From NCBI GenBank assembly GCA_016795065.1, contig JAEUIU010000016.1:55002-119001 (forward strand): DNA of 64,000 nucleotides, in the 5' to 3' direction. Both the position numbers and the translations under genes were made by a program. Positions 27,256 to 37,200 of this stretch are shown one piece after another. The stretch is from Phycisphaerae bacterium (GTDB taxonomy: Bacteria > Planctomycetota > Phycisphaerae > Phycisphaerales > SM1A02). A model generated the notes under the pieces. That model had not been told where the DNA came from. It was given only the letters and a program-made list of their open reading frames with translations, and did not search any database. Every line of letters starts with the position of its first letter. The stretch's first letter is position 1.

Positions 27256-29091
27256 TCACTTCGCGGTCGCGGACGTGGGGTCGGGTTGGGCAGCTTGTCC
27301 CGCCATCTCGCGAAGCCGCGCGCAGACGTCGATCATTCGCTCGGCGCCGATCGCATGGGTGGCGGTGCGATCGAACCTCGCGATGTTCATGCCGACCACG
27401 TTTCCGTCCAGGTCGATCAATGGCCCGCCCATTTCATCCGGCGTGGTCACCGTGTCATGGGGCAAGAGCGAGCCAAATCCGCTTGATCGAAGCGAGATCG
27501 GCGTCGACGTGTTGCCTCGCCGGACACCACGTTCCGAGTCCTGGCGCCGGCCGAGTACGACGTCGACTTCGGATGCCGCCTGGCCGATCGCTCGCTTGAT
27601 GCGCACTGACTGCCCCGATGGGTGCTTCCGAAGTGTTGTTCGCAACTCGGCTGGAGTTCCGACCTCGACATCATCGATGGCCAGAACCATTTGGCCGGGC
27701 TTCAGTCCCGCCCGCTCGGCCGCCGTCTCAGGCAGCACTCGAATGATCACCACGGCCCGATCGGCCCCAGCCAGCTCCAGCTCTGCGGGTCGTGCAGCGC
27801 GGGTCTGCACACCAAGATATGGCCCGTCGACCAGGTCGACCTGGCTTTCCCGTTCTTCAATCGCTGCGAAGCCGTAGGTCACTCCACGGTCGAATCCACG
27901 CGGCGTGATGAGGATCGTGCCAGGCGCGATGCTTCGCTCGCTTGCCCATTGAATGGTTCCGAGCGCATTCGCCGCTCGATTCGCGGGCTGCAGTTCGCAC
28001 CGCAACAAGGCGACATCAAGTGCCGAATCTCGAGCGATCTCCCGCGCCGGAAGTCGCTCGTCGCCGGGAATCCGAACGGTGAGCGGCTTGTTAGCTACCA
28101 GTTGCGATGCTTTCGTCACGATGAGGCCGTCCGCATCGATCACCGTCCCGAACGCCACCGGGCGACCGTCGCAGAGCACCCGAACGGTTGCGGCCAATGC
28201 CGAGGTAGCGACTGACGCCAGCGGAGCGGATCGCTCGACCGCATCCCTTCCCCCCTGATGGCCGGAAGGGAAGCGAAGGCCGACCATGCGACGAGACGGA
28301 GGATCCTCTCCCGCGGAAGGATCGTCGCTCGGCGCCACCTGCTCCGTCAGCGCGTCCATCCGGTCACGCAACAGGTCGATCCTGGTCGCAACATTTTGCC
28401 AACTCTGGCGACCGCAGCGGGAGTTCAGCCCAACCACCTCACCAAACAGGTTGAAGCTCGGACCTCCGGAGTCACCTGCATCAATGGGAGCGTCGAAGTA
28501 GAGTTCCTTCTCGTTGACCAGAAGAACGCGGCCTGCACGTAGGAGCGATGGCCGCACGGCCTCCTGCAGCCCTTGCGTATAGCCAAGCGCGACCACCCAG
28601 TCCCCTGACTCCAGTCCCTCGGTCGTCCCCAGCGGCACGGCCGGAAGTTCGCGACCTCCCGTGTCAAGCTGTGCAAGACCGCAGTCGACGCCATCGCCCC
28701 AGTCCTGACCAAGCGTGCGTCCCGGAATCTCCGTGCCATCCGCGAGGATCGCGGTCAGCTCGCGCCCCGGACGCCGACCGACGTGACCACACGTTGCAAG
28801 AAGCCCATCGCTCCTGATGATGACGGCTGTACCGGTCGCTCCACCGCCCGCTGTCTTCAGGTACACGACCGACTGGCGGACGCGCTGCGCGACTGCGATG
28901 ACCTCGCTTTCGAGCTGATCGAGTTCCTCGATCGTCCGGGGATCGTCGAACCGGTCCTGTCCCTTGAAGGCAAGCATCGGAACCGGAGGCGTCGTTGCCG
29001 GTGGCGCCGACACCAGCGGCGTGGCTAGCGCATCGAGCGACAGAATGAGGTGCGCCATTGCGGGCGCAAGCCAAGCACATTGTCTGCCCAT
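27256..29091 (-). CDS. Secreted HtrA-like double serine protease: active first domain, degenerate second domain with inserted PDZ
   Basis: A 611-residue exported protein. The first trypsin-like domain has a full triad: His103 in 'ATCGHVGRRPG', Asp136 in 'GVDCGLAQLD' and Ser208 in 'DAGDSGGPSF'. A second trypsin-like domain starts near residue 300 but is degenerate: the His position reads 'VTKASQ' (Ser), Asp is kept ('LDVALL'), and the nucleophile motif is 'DEMGGPLIDLDGNVVGMNI' with Met 554 in place of Ser. A PDZ domain (about 424-514; 'LPETAAERAGLKPGQMVLAI') lies before that last motif, i.e. within the second protease fold. Starts at 29091 and 29058 are both possible; the second gives a more compact signal peptide. 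Confidence 0.82.
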   Translation of the reverse strand: MGRQCAWLAPAMAHLILSLDALATPLVSAPPATTPPVPMLAFKGQDRFDDPRTIEELDQLESEVIAVAQRVRQSVVYLKTAGGGATGTAVIIRSDGLLATCGHVGRRPGRELTAILADGTEIPGRTLGQDWGDGVDCGLAQLDTGGRELPAVPLGTTEGLESGDWVVALGYTQGLQEAVRPSLLRAGRVLLVNEKELYFDAPIDAGDSGGPSFNLFGEVVGLNSRCGRQSWQNVATRIDLLRDRMDALTEQVAPSDDPSAGEDPPSRRMVGLRFPSGHQGGRDAVERSAPLASVATSALAATVRVLCDGRPVAFGTVIDADGLIVTKASQLVANKPLTVRIPGDERLPAREIARDSALDVALLRCELQPANRAANALGTIQWASERSIAPGTILITPRGFDRGVTYGFAAIEERESQVDLVDGPYLGVQTRAARPAELELAGADRAVVIIRVLPETAAERAGLKPGQMVLAIDDVEVGTPAELRTTLRKHPSGQSVRIKRAIGQAASEVDVVLGRRQDSERGVRRGNTSTPISLRSSGFGSLLPHDTVTTPDEMGGPLIDLDGNVVGMNIARFDRTATHAIGAERMIDVCARLREMAGQAAQPDPTSATAK

Positions 29092-29214
29092 GGAGAGGAA
29101 CCTACCGGAGAGCGGGCGGGGTGCGGACGGCGAGCGTCCACGCTACCGCGATACGGTACGCGCTCCATCGTCCGGCACCATCTCCGAAAGTGCCCTATGT
29201 GGAGGGGATTCTGT

Positions 29215-29661
29215 TTAGCCCGGAACTTCAGCCTCTACGAGCAGAGACAAGAGAGCCAGCGACTCCTGCCAACCGAGGTAACACGCCTCGACAGGAATGG
29301 CCTCCGGGATTCCCTCCTGCACGATCTGGACTTCGGTCCCGCAGAAGACCTTCCGGAACGTCACGGTCTGGTGCATCGTCCCTGGGAGGCCTGTGTCATC
29401 GAAGCGATCGGTGTTTCGTATCCGCTCGTTTGGAATCAGCTCCACGTACTCGCCGCCGAACGTGTGACTCGCTCCTGTCGAGAGGTTCGTGAATGACATC
29501 CGAAAGGTGCCGCCGGCCCGCGCGTCGACGTGGTGGACCTTCCCCGTGAAGCCGTGCGGCGGCAACCACTTCGCCATCGCGTCGGGATCAAGGAAAGCTC
29601 GATAGACCCGCTCGGGCGGCGCGCGAAAGACACGATGAAGGCGAACCGTACCGGTCGTCAT
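29215..29661 (-). CDS. SRPBCC/AHSA1-type START-like domain protein
   Basis: A 148-residue small cytoplasmic protein. 'VRLHRVFRAPPERVYRAFLD', 'MAKWLPPHGFTGKV' and 'AGGTFRMSFTN' are the usual opening of AHSA1 (activator of Hsp90 ATPase homologue) SRPBCC proteins, which form a hydrophobic ligand cavity; the end 'CYLGWQESLALLSLLVEAE' is the standard C-terminal helix. No ligand is known. AGGAGA lies 9 bases upstream of ATG 29661. The 123 bases between its end and the protease gene contain nothing I recognise. Confidence 0.88.
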   Translation of the reverse strand: MTTGTVRLHRVFRAPPERVYRAFLDPDAMAKWLPPHGFTGKVHHVDARAGGTFRMSFTNLSTGASHTFGGEYVELIPNERIRNTDRFDDTGLPGTMHQTVTFRKVFCGTEVQIVQEGIPEAIPVEACYLGWQESLALLSLLVEAEVPG

Positions 29662-29770
29662 GGGAACCGTCTCCTGTGTTCGGATTGTTCGCTCGACAAG
29701 CCATTCCAACAGGTCGAGACGTATCGCAGCCTAACCGTTCGTCCTTGACGACTGGAGCCGCGCCGCACCG

Positions 29771-30157
29771 TTATCCTGCTGCGGCTGCGGCACCCGCAGC
29801 GGCAGCCGCTGCGACTGCGGCGGCGTGTTGGGCCGCAACGGCCGCTGCTGCGACCGGCGAGTTCCCGGCCTGGCGCATCGAGGCCAACATCGGTATGCCC
29901 ACGCCCTCGCCGTGGAACGGCTGGAACCAGAGTTCCTGTCCGGTGCGCGCGTCGAGCGCCCATGTGTAGCCTTGGCAACAGACGATTATCCGATCGAGAT
30001 CGGGCATCAGCACGACCGGAGACCGACCGCCCTTGGGAGCGGCCCAACGCCACACCGGCTCACCGGTCAAGCGATGCACCGCGAACACCTTGCCTGAGAA
30101 GCTCACGAAGACGAGATCCGCGAGAGTTGTCGGTTGGCTGGGCGGAAAGGGCTGCAT
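29771..30157 (-). CDS. Small PQQ-like repeat protein with poly-Ala tail
   Basis: A 128-residue protein with two PQQ/beta-propeller-type repeats ('VFAVHRLTGEPVWRW' and 'TWALDARTGQELWFQPF'). Full propellers need six to eight such blades, so this is either a fragment or a protein that oligomerises. There is no signal peptide. The last 30 residues are nearly pure Ala/Val with single Gln and His ('AAVAAAAAAGAAAAAG'), encoded by GCN repeats prone to length change. A TAA stop ends the frame, so it is not truncated by the sequence. It may be a decayed gene; no neighbour hints at a function. Confidence 0.6.
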   Translation of the reverse strand: MQPFPPSQPTTLADLVFVSFSGKVFAVHRLTGEPVWRWAAPKGGRSPVVLMPDLDRIIVCCQGYTWALDARTGQELWFQPFHGEGVGIPMLASMRQAGNSPVAAAAVAAQHAAAVAAAAAAGAAAAAG

Positions 30158-30196
30158 GCGTGAAGAATAGCCAGCCCTTTCGCCGCCGGAGTCGGC

Positions 30197-30559
30197 TCAC
30201 TTCTCCCGAGACCACTCCGGTTCCGAGTAGCTGCTCACGGTCCCATCAGCGTTGAACCAGACGACGTAGACCCGGCTTTCGTCAGGCGCCCGGAAGACGC
30301 CACTCGTCGCGAGGCTCGACAGGTTGTCGCCGTACTGCCAGCGCTCCGTGCCCTCCTCACCGGGTCGCTCCCCGGGCCAGCGGGAACTGGGCTTTCCCAG
30401 AAGTGCCTCCACCTCGGGCTTGGTCATTCCTTCGCGAAGTGAGCCGAAGTTCTCCTGGCATTGCATCGCACAACCGGCGATGGTGAGACAGAGGACCGCC
30501 GCGAAGCTGGCTGCTACGAGGCGGATTGCGAACGGTCGCAGGAGCTCGGCAAGGAACAT
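30197..30559 (-). CDS. Small lipoprotein with SmpA/OmlA (BamE)-like domain
   Basis: A 120-residue predicted lipoprotein: hydrophobic stretch then lipobox 'LTIAGC'. The mature region 'LREGMTKPEVEALLGKPSSR' followed by 'RVYVVWFNADGTVSSYSEP' has the BamE/OmlA-like fold pattern: a helix beginning GMTxxEVxxLLGxP, then strands ending in an FxxxGxV hairpin. True BamE supports outer-membrane protein assembly, but this short motif also occurs in unrelated lipoproteins, so BAM membership is only possible. It is 42 bases from the divergent SGNH hydrolase start. Confidence 0.7.
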   Translation of the reverse strand: MFLAELLRPFAIRLVAASFAAVLCLTIAGCAMQCQENFGSLREGMTKPEVEALLGKPSSRWPGERPGEEGTERWQYGDNLSSLATSGVFRAPDESRVYVVWFNADGTVSSYSEPEWSREK

Positions 30560-30601
30560 GTCGGAAACTGTAACGGATCGCTCGGCTGATACGCTTTCGA
30601 C

Positions 30602-31438
30602 ATGGCTCCCCATCGACACCCCTTCCGTTCCCGCGCCGCCGTCGCCACGTCGCTCCTGGCGGTGACCGCACTCACGACCGGCCTTCTCGGGCTCGCCCCG
30701 CTCGCCACCGCTCCAGCTCAGACGCAAGAGGCCAGCCCCAAGCCTCCTGTCTCGACCGTCCCCGTGCCACGCACCGACGGCGCCGCGGAACGGCAGACCG
30801 AGGTTCTCCGACGGGTTCGGGAAGCGAAGGGTCCGGCATCGGTCGTTTTCGTCGGTGATTCGATCACGCAGGGCTGGGAAGGCGCCGGCAAGGTCGCCTG
30901 GGATCGCGCCTTCGCGCCCCTCGGCGCGATCAACATCGGCGTCTCGGGCGACCGCACCGAACATGTCCTCTGGCGACTGGCCGAAGCGCCGCTCACCGCC
31001 CTCGATCCGAAGGCGATCGTGGTCATGATCGGCACCAACAACCTCGGCCACGGCAGTTCCAACGCCGAGGAGACGCTGTTGGGCGTTCAAGCCATCGTCT
31101 CAACCCTGCACACCCAGTGCCCCTCCGCCCGAATCGTTCTCTGCGGCATCTTCCCGCGAGGTGAACGGTTCAATGGCATGCGCGGCGACATCTGCCAGAT
31201 CAACCAGACCCTTCAGCGTCTGGCGGGCGACGCGGTCATCGTGCGCGATTTCGGCCACCGGTTTCTCAAGGACGATGGCTCGATCAGCACCGACATCATG
31301 CCGGATCACTTGCATCTCTCCCAGGCCGGATACGCGATCTGGGCCGAGGAGATGCTCCCGCTCCTGACTCGCATCACCAACGCCGGCGGCGCGAAAGAAG
31401 AACACCAGCGCAACGCCGACGTCCCAGCGAAACGTTAG
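30602..31438 (+). CDS. Secreted SGNH/GDSL hydrolase
   Basis: A 278-residue exported esterase or acetylhydrolase. An Arg-containing signal peptide ('AVATSLLAVTALTTGLLGLA') is followed by the four SGNH blocks: 'VVFVGDSITQGWEG' (nucleophile Ser), 'INIGVSGDRTEHV' (Gly), 'VVMIGTNNLGHG' (Asn) and 'DHLHLSQAGY' (Asp and His). The layout resembles platelet-activating-factor acetylhydrolase-like enzymes. Substrates could be acetylated sugars or lipids. The gene ends 12 bases before the M3-like peptidase gene. Confidence 0.88.
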   Translation: MAPHRHPFRSRAAVATSLLAVTALTTGLLGLAPLATAPAQTQEASPKPPVSTVPVPRTDGAAERQTEVLRRVREAKGPASVVFVGDSITQGWEGAGKVAWDRAFAPLGAINIGVSGDRTEHVLWRLAEAPLTALDPKAIVVMIGTNNLGHGSSNAEETLLGVQAIVSTLHTQCPSARIVLCGIFPRGERFNGMRGDICQINQTLQRLAGDAVIVRDFGHRFLKDDGSISTDIMPDHLHLSQAGYAIWAEEMLPLLTRITNAGGAKEEHQRNADVPAKR

Positions 31439-31450
31439 ACGACCCTCCTC

Positions 31451-33454
31451 ATGACCACCGCAACGACTCACCCGGCCATCACCACGCTCGACTCTGCCGC
31501 ATCCACGGCACGCGACCGCCTGCTCGAGAAGCATGGCGATGGCGAGCGATCGCGGATCACGGCCGGCATCGAGCGGGTCCGATCCCGCTGGACCGATCGC
31601 GACGGCGATCCCGCCGCCTTCGAACACTTCGTCACGACCTCGTTCGTGCCAATCGCGGATCTGCCCCGCCTTCTCGATCGCCTCGAGCGCGGGCTTGAGT
31701 ACGTCGGCGGGCACCTGTACGAGATGCGCCGACACCTTCGCCGCTGGTCCGACCTGCGCGGCACTCCCGACGAGTCCCGCTTCCAGTTCGTCGACGACCT
31801 GCTCGCGACCTTCGATCCGGCACCGGACATCATCGAGGAGAGCTATCGCCAGAAGCTCGCCTTCGTCACGTTGCTCAACTGCCGTCGACCCGATCTCGAT
31901 GAGATGCTCCGGGATGGGCCTACTTGGCCGGTCGAGCGATGGGCCGAAGCCCGACTCGCTCAGCACTTCGGACCGCGCATCCCGAAGGAGGTCAACGACC
32001 TGGCGCGAGCGGTCTCGCATCGTTGCAACACCTGGGTCTCCGGGTTTCATGTTCCGGTCGGCTCGCTCCGCGACGAGCGCGGCGACGCTCATTTCGAACC
32101 GGGCCGGGCACTCCTCGCCCATTGGCTGGTGCGCGAGGAGATCAAGGCCGGCTACAACGATCCCGACCGCGAGCGGGGCCTGCGCAAGCAACGGGCCCTC
32201 GCCTGGGTGATGGCCCGACATATCGACGGGTCCATCCCCGAGGCGGTGATGTCCGGAACCAGCGATCGACCGTGGCAGAGTGCCGCCAACACCGTTGATG
32301 GCGCAGCCATCGCCCCCGCTGCGACAGTTGGCACGGTGCGCTACGAGCGGTGGCTCGAACAGCGAGACCTGGCGTTCGTCGTCGACCGGCATCATCCCGA
32401 GCATCCGACGGCCATCGCCCGCAAGTGCGAGCTCGACCGCGAGATTCCCGAACGCGACGTCGAGCGCCTGCTCGTCTCGCTCCTTTCCGCCCCGGTTCGG
32501 CGCACGCTCGCCGCGTTCCTCAGGAATCGCCTTGGCCGGCCGCTCGAACCGTTTGACATCTACGTCGATGAGTTCGCGGATGCCCGCCCCGCCGAGGAGA
32601 TGAACGCCCTCGTGCGAAAGCTCGCCACCGACGCCGCTTCCCTCGAGCGCCAGCTCCCGGAACTCCTGCGCGGCCTTGGCTTCAAGGAAGCCGATGCGGA
32701 GTTCCTCGGCACGCGCATCCGCGTCGAAATCGCCAAGGGCTCCGGACACGCGATGCGCCCGCAGTTGCCCGAGTACGGGGCGTGGCTCCGGACGAGTTCG
32801 CTGGAACGGGAGATCGGCTGGGACGGATTCGACACCGCGATGCACGAGCTCGGCCACACGATTGAACAGCTCATCTCGACCCATTTCGTCCCGCGGCCCG
32901 CGCTACGAGGCGTTCCTAACACCGCATGCACCGAGGCCTTCGCGTTCCTCTACCAGTCGCTGGGGAAGCGCGTCCTCGGAGCGGCCAGCGCCGAGGATGA
33001 GGAACGCGCATTCGATATCGATACGGTGCAAACGCTTGCCTCCGCCTGCCAGATCGCCGGTCCGGCGCTCCTGGAGTTGCGGATCTGGAACTGGATCTAC
33101 CGGAACCCGGGGGCGAGCGCCGAGTCGCTTCGGGCCGAAGTCCTGAGCGTGGCCGAATCACTCTGGAACGAACACTATCGCGAGGACTTCGGTGAGGACC
33201 CCTATCACATCCTCGCGGCGTATCAGCACATGATCGCCCATCCGCTGTACCTGCCCGACTATCCGATCGGGCACATCATCAGCCATCAGGTGCGCTCTCA
33301 CATGCGCGGCAAGGATCTTGCCACCGAAACGCGACGGATCTGTTCGATCGGCTCGTTGACCCCGGACCTCTGGATGCGCCACGCGGTCGACTCGGGCATT
33401 GACACGGCGCCGCTGGTCCGCGACGCCGCCCGGGCCTTGGAGCGGCTGGCGTGA
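31451..33454 (+). CDS. Large HExxH metallopeptidase, M3-like
   Basis: A 667-residue, mostly helical protein without signal peptide. The zinc motif is 'FDTAMHELGHTIEQLISTHF' and a downstream Glu in 'ACTEAFAFLYQSLGKR' fits the third ligand, the arrangement of the M2/M3 group (oligopeptidases). The flanking 'HELGHTIEQLIS' is like 'HEFGHALHGLLS' of M3, but the second His of HxxGHxxH is missing and the N-terminal 350 residues do not match any family I know well. A cytoplasmic peptidase is likely. It follows the SGNH gene by 12 bases. Confidence 0.75.
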   Translation: MTTATTHPAITTLDSAASTARDRLLEKHGDGERSRITAGIERVRSRWTDRDGDPAAFEHFVTTSFVPIADLPRLLDRLERGLEYVGGHLYEMRRHLRRWSDLRGTPDESRFQFVDDLLATFDPAPDIIEESYRQKLAFVTLLNCRRPDLDEMLRDGPTWPVERWAEARLAQHFGPRIPKEVNDLARAVSHRCNTWVSGFHVPVGSLRDERGDAHFEPGRALLAHWLVREEIKAGYNDPDRERGLRKQRALAWVMARHIDGSIPEAVMSGTSDRPWQSAANTVDGAAIAPAATVGTVRYERWLEQRDLAFVVDRHHPEHPTAIARKCELDREIPERDVERLLVSLLSAPVRRTLAAFLRNRLGRPLEPFDIYVDEFADARPAEEMNALVRKLATDAASLERQLPELLRGLGFKEADAEFLGTRIRVEIAKGSGHAMRPQLPEYGAWLRTSSLEREIGWDGFDTAMHELGHTIEQLISTHFVPRPALRGVPNTACTEAFAFLYQSLGKRVLGAASAEDEERAFDIDTVQTLASACQIAGPALLELRIWNWIYRNPGASAESLRAEVLSVAESLWNEHYREDFGEDPYHILAAYQHMIAHPLYLPDYPIGHIISHQVRSHMRGKDLATETRRICSIGSLTPDLWMRHAVDSGIDTAPLVRDAARALERLA

Positions 33455-33641
33455 ACGACGGACTCCGGGTCCGTGACGGCCGTCCTTCGGCAACCGCGAG
33501 GGTCGCCGGAACGCGAGACACCGCGGATTTCTCTTCCTCTGTGCAGGATCAGCCCGAACATCCGATGATGGAGAGGTCGGAGCAATCCGACCCGGCATGT
33601 TGCCGGTTGGGACTAGCAGCCGGTGGCGAAAGGAATCTCGC

Positions 33642-34196
33642 ATGACAAGCTCGCTCGCGATGAACGTCAGCCGTGACACTCTGGTGGGTTCGATTCGAGC
33701 CGGCGCGCTCGCTTGCCTCATGCTCGCGTTAGGAACAGCGTCGCTCACGGGCTGCGCTACGCAACGCAGCGACCGAGTCGACGCGGGGAACCAGGAGCCG
33801 AGACCCGGCGGTCACAAGGAAGCGATGACCACCGAGGACGCTCCGATGCCTGCACCGGCGAACCTGAGGGTCATCATGCAGTCCAAGACCGCCTGGGCGG
33901 CCGCGCTCCTTGAGGCCGTGGCGAGTCGGGACTACGAACGGGTCGCGACGAATGCCGAGGCCCTTCGAACCTTGAGCCTCGACTCGGGCTTCCTTGCCCA
34001 GGACACCCTCTCCTATCGCACGCTCGCCGAAGAGTTCCGGCAAGAGGTCACGCTGCTCGGCGCTGCCGCCCATCGCCGCGATCAGGCCGACGTCGAATCG
34101 TCCTACCACCGCGTGACATCGGCCTGCTTCCGCTGCCACGAGTACGTCGGCAGCGAGCGCTACCAGTCGTCGATGCCCGGCCGCGCTGGCATGTGA
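33642..34196 (+). CDS. Lipoprotein with a single C-terminal CxxCH heme site (cytochrome c556-like)
   Basis: A 184-residue predicted lipoprotein: 'LMLALGTASLTGCATQ' forms a lipobox and AAAGGA lies 9 bases before ATG 33642. After a charged spacer the domain is helical ('WAAALLEAVASRDYERVA', 'NAEALRTLSL') and ends with 'ACFRCHEYVG', a CxxCH heme-attachment site near the C-terminus. This order, a four-helix bundle with C-terminal CxxCH, is that of class II cytochromes (c'/c556). It should carry one c-type heme on the periplasmic face. The cytochrome maturation system is not in this window. Confidence 0.82.
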   Translation: MTSSLAMNVSRDTLVGSIRAGALACLMLALGTASLTGCATQRSDRVDAGNQEPRPGGHKEAMTTEDAPMPAPANLRVIMQSKTAWAAALLEAVASRDYERVATNAEALRTLSLDSGFLAQDTLSYRTLAEEFRQEVTLLGAAAHRRDQADVESSYHRVTSACFRCHEYVGSERYQSSMPGRAGM

Positions 34197-34214
34197 TTGC
34201 TCCCATCCGCCGGG

Positions 34215-37200
34215 TCAGGCCGCCGCTGCGGGCTCGGGCGTTGCTGCGCCCGCTTTCCGCGGGACGCGCCGGAAGATCGCCTCGTCGATCCACTGCACGA
34301 CGCAATAGAGCGCCGGCGTAAAGAGGAGTCCGAGGATCGTCACGCCGATCATGCCGCCGAAGACGGCCGTGCCGAGCGCCTGTCGGCTTCCGGCTCCGGC
34401 GCCGGTCGCCCGCAGGAGCGGAACAACGCCGAGGATGAACGCCAGTGAGGTCATGATGATTGGCCGGAAGCGCGTGCGTGCCGCAGCGACGGCCGACTCG
34501 CGGATCGACTTGCCGTGAGCCCGGTTCTCGCGGGCGAACTCGACGATCAGGATGGCGTTCTTCGCCCCCAACCCCACCAGGAGGACGAGGCCGATCTGGG
34601 TGAAGATGTTGTTGTCGAGCCCTCGCACCATCAGGGCGAGCATCGCCCCGAGTACGACCAGTGGAATTGACAGGACCACCGCGATCGGAACCATCCAGCT
34701 CTCGTATTGGGCCGCCAGAATCAGGTAGACCAGCAGGATCGCTAACGCGAACACGATCAGCCCGGCGTTCCCGACCAGCCGCTCCTGATAGGACATTCCG
34801 GTCCATTCGTAGCCCATACCCTGTGGGAGCGACTCCTCTGCGGCCCGCTCGAGCGTTCGCATGCCCTCACCCGAACTCGTGCCGGGCCGCAGGAGCGTCG
34901 TCATCGTCGCTGCCTGATACAGGTTGTAGCGCTCGACCTTGTTCGGGGCAATCGTGTCGCTTGCGGTGACGAGCGTCGAAAGCGGCACCATGCGTCCGGC
35001 GGCCGTGCGCACCTCGAGCCGACCGATGTCATCGGTCGTCTGCCGAAAGGCCGCGTCCGCCTGCACGTTCACCTGAAAGGTACGGCCGAACTCGTTGAAG
35101 TCATTGACATACGCGGCGCCGAGCGACGCCTGTAGCGTTTGGAAAAGCGTTTGCAGCGGAATCCCAAGTCGAATTGCCTTCTCGCGATCGATGTCGAGGA
35201 AGATCTGCGAAACGCCAGGGCGATAGCTCGAGAAGGCGGCGACCACGCCAGGTTGCCCACCCGCGGTGACGGCAAGCTGCTCGACGCCGCGACCTAACGA
35301 CTCGCGCCCCGCGGTTGCCCGGTCCTGGATGCGCATGTCAAGGCCAGCGGTGTTGCCAAGCCCGCTGATCGGCGGCAGACCAAACACGAGGAACCTGGCC
35401 TCCTGGATCGGGGCGACGATCGCGTTCACGTCGGCGATGATCGCGTTGATCGAACGACCGTTGGCGTATCGCTCCTCCCATGGATCGAGGATGACCCAGG
35501 CATTGGCGTAGTTGGGGCCGTTGCCGTCCAGCATCGAGAAGCCGGTAAGCGCCGCAACGTCCGCGACGCCATCGACCTTCTGCACCGCGGCCGCCACCCG
35601 ACGGATGACCGCGTCCGAGCGTTCGACGCTCGCTCCGTCGGGCAGGGTCGCACTCACCGCGACAAAGCCCAGATCCTCGGCGGGCACGAATCCCGACGGC
35701 ACGCGAACGTAGATCCAACCGACCAGGAAGACCGTCCCCGCAAAGAGAAGAAGCGTCACCGGCCAGGCCCGGCAAAGCAGGTTCGAGATCGCGGCATACA
35801 CCGAAGTCAGCGCTCCGAATAGGCGTTCGAACGCAAGCGACAGCCAGACGAACGGCCGGAAGAGGATGAACCCCTTCGGCTGGTCCTTCGCATCAGCGGG
35901 AACATGCCGAAGGAGAAGCGCACAAAGGGCCGGGCTGAGGGTCAGAGCGCAAATCGCCGACAGGCCGGTGCTCGCGGCAATCGTGAGGGCGAACTGCCGG
36001 TACATCGTGCCGGTGAGGCCAGGTTGCGCCGCCGCCGGAATGAAGACTGACATCAGGACGAGCGTGATCGCGATGACCGGTCCGGTGATCTCTCGCATCG
36101 CCTTGATCGTCGCCTCGCGGGCACTCAGGTGCTCCTCGCTCATCACTCGCTCGACGTTCTCGACGACCACGATCGCATCGTCGACGACGATGCCGATCGC
36201 AAGCACGATGCCGAACATGGTCAGCATGTTCACCGAGAAGCCCAGGGCGGCCATGATCAGGAAGGTGCCGATGAGCGAGACCGGAATCGTGATGACCGGA
36301 ATGAAGGTCGCCCGCAGGTTCCGCAGGAAGAGGAGCACCACCAGGAAGACCAGGACGAACGCCTCGATGAGCGTGTGCTGGACCTCGGTGAGCGAGGCCT
36401 TGATGAACATCGACGCGTCGTAGAAGAGCTTCGATTCCGTGCCGACCGGCAGCCCCTTGGAGAGTTCGGCCAGCTTCGCCCGAACGCTGTCCGAGACGTC
36501 GACGAGATTGGCCCCGGGCAACTGATAGATCACGAGGATCGCCCCGGGCGTCCCGTTGAAACCGGCAAGCGTCCCGTAGTCGCGGGCGCCTCGCTCGACC
36601 GTCGCCACGTCACCCACGCGCACCACGCCGCCTCCGGGCAGGCTCTTCACGATGATCCCGGCGAACTCGGTCGGTTCGGTGAGCCGTCCCTTGGTCGTCA
36701 CGACATACTCGAACGCCGTGCCCGCCGGGGCGGGTTGCCGTCCAAGGGAACCGGCCGCGACCTGAACGTTCTGGGCCTGGATCGCATTGACCACGTCGCC
36801 GACCGTCAGCTCGCGGGCCTTGAGCTTCGCTGGATCGAACCAGACCCGCATCGAATAGTCCTTGGCCGGCATGATCTGGAGACCGCCAACGCCGTAGATC
36901 CGGGCGAACTCATCCTTCCAGAAGATGGTCAGGAAATTTGATAGGGCAAGGTCATCGAGCTCGGGGTGCTTGGCGGGATCAGGCACCGAAACGGAGATCA
37001 CGCCGACCAGCGACGATGACTGCTTCTTGACCGTGATCCCCTGCTGCCGGACTTCGGCGGGCAGCTTCGCGGTGGCGATGTTGACGCGATTCTGGACCAG
37101 CACCGATGCCATATCGATGTCGACGCCAGGCTGGAAACTCACATCGAGCGCGTAACGGCTGTCGGTCGCGGTGCTCGACATGTAGATCATCCGGTCGACG

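Noticed and set aside
29779..29870. GCN repeats as a possible CRISPR or minisatellite
   Set aside because: They have no repeat-spacer structure and simply encode the Ala-rich tail of the PQQ-like protein.
32150..32334. Minus-strand open frames inside the M3-like peptidase and many similar long antisense frames across the window
   Set aside because: High G+C content makes long antisense frames common; their translations are Arg/Ala/Pro-rich and they overlap confident genes.
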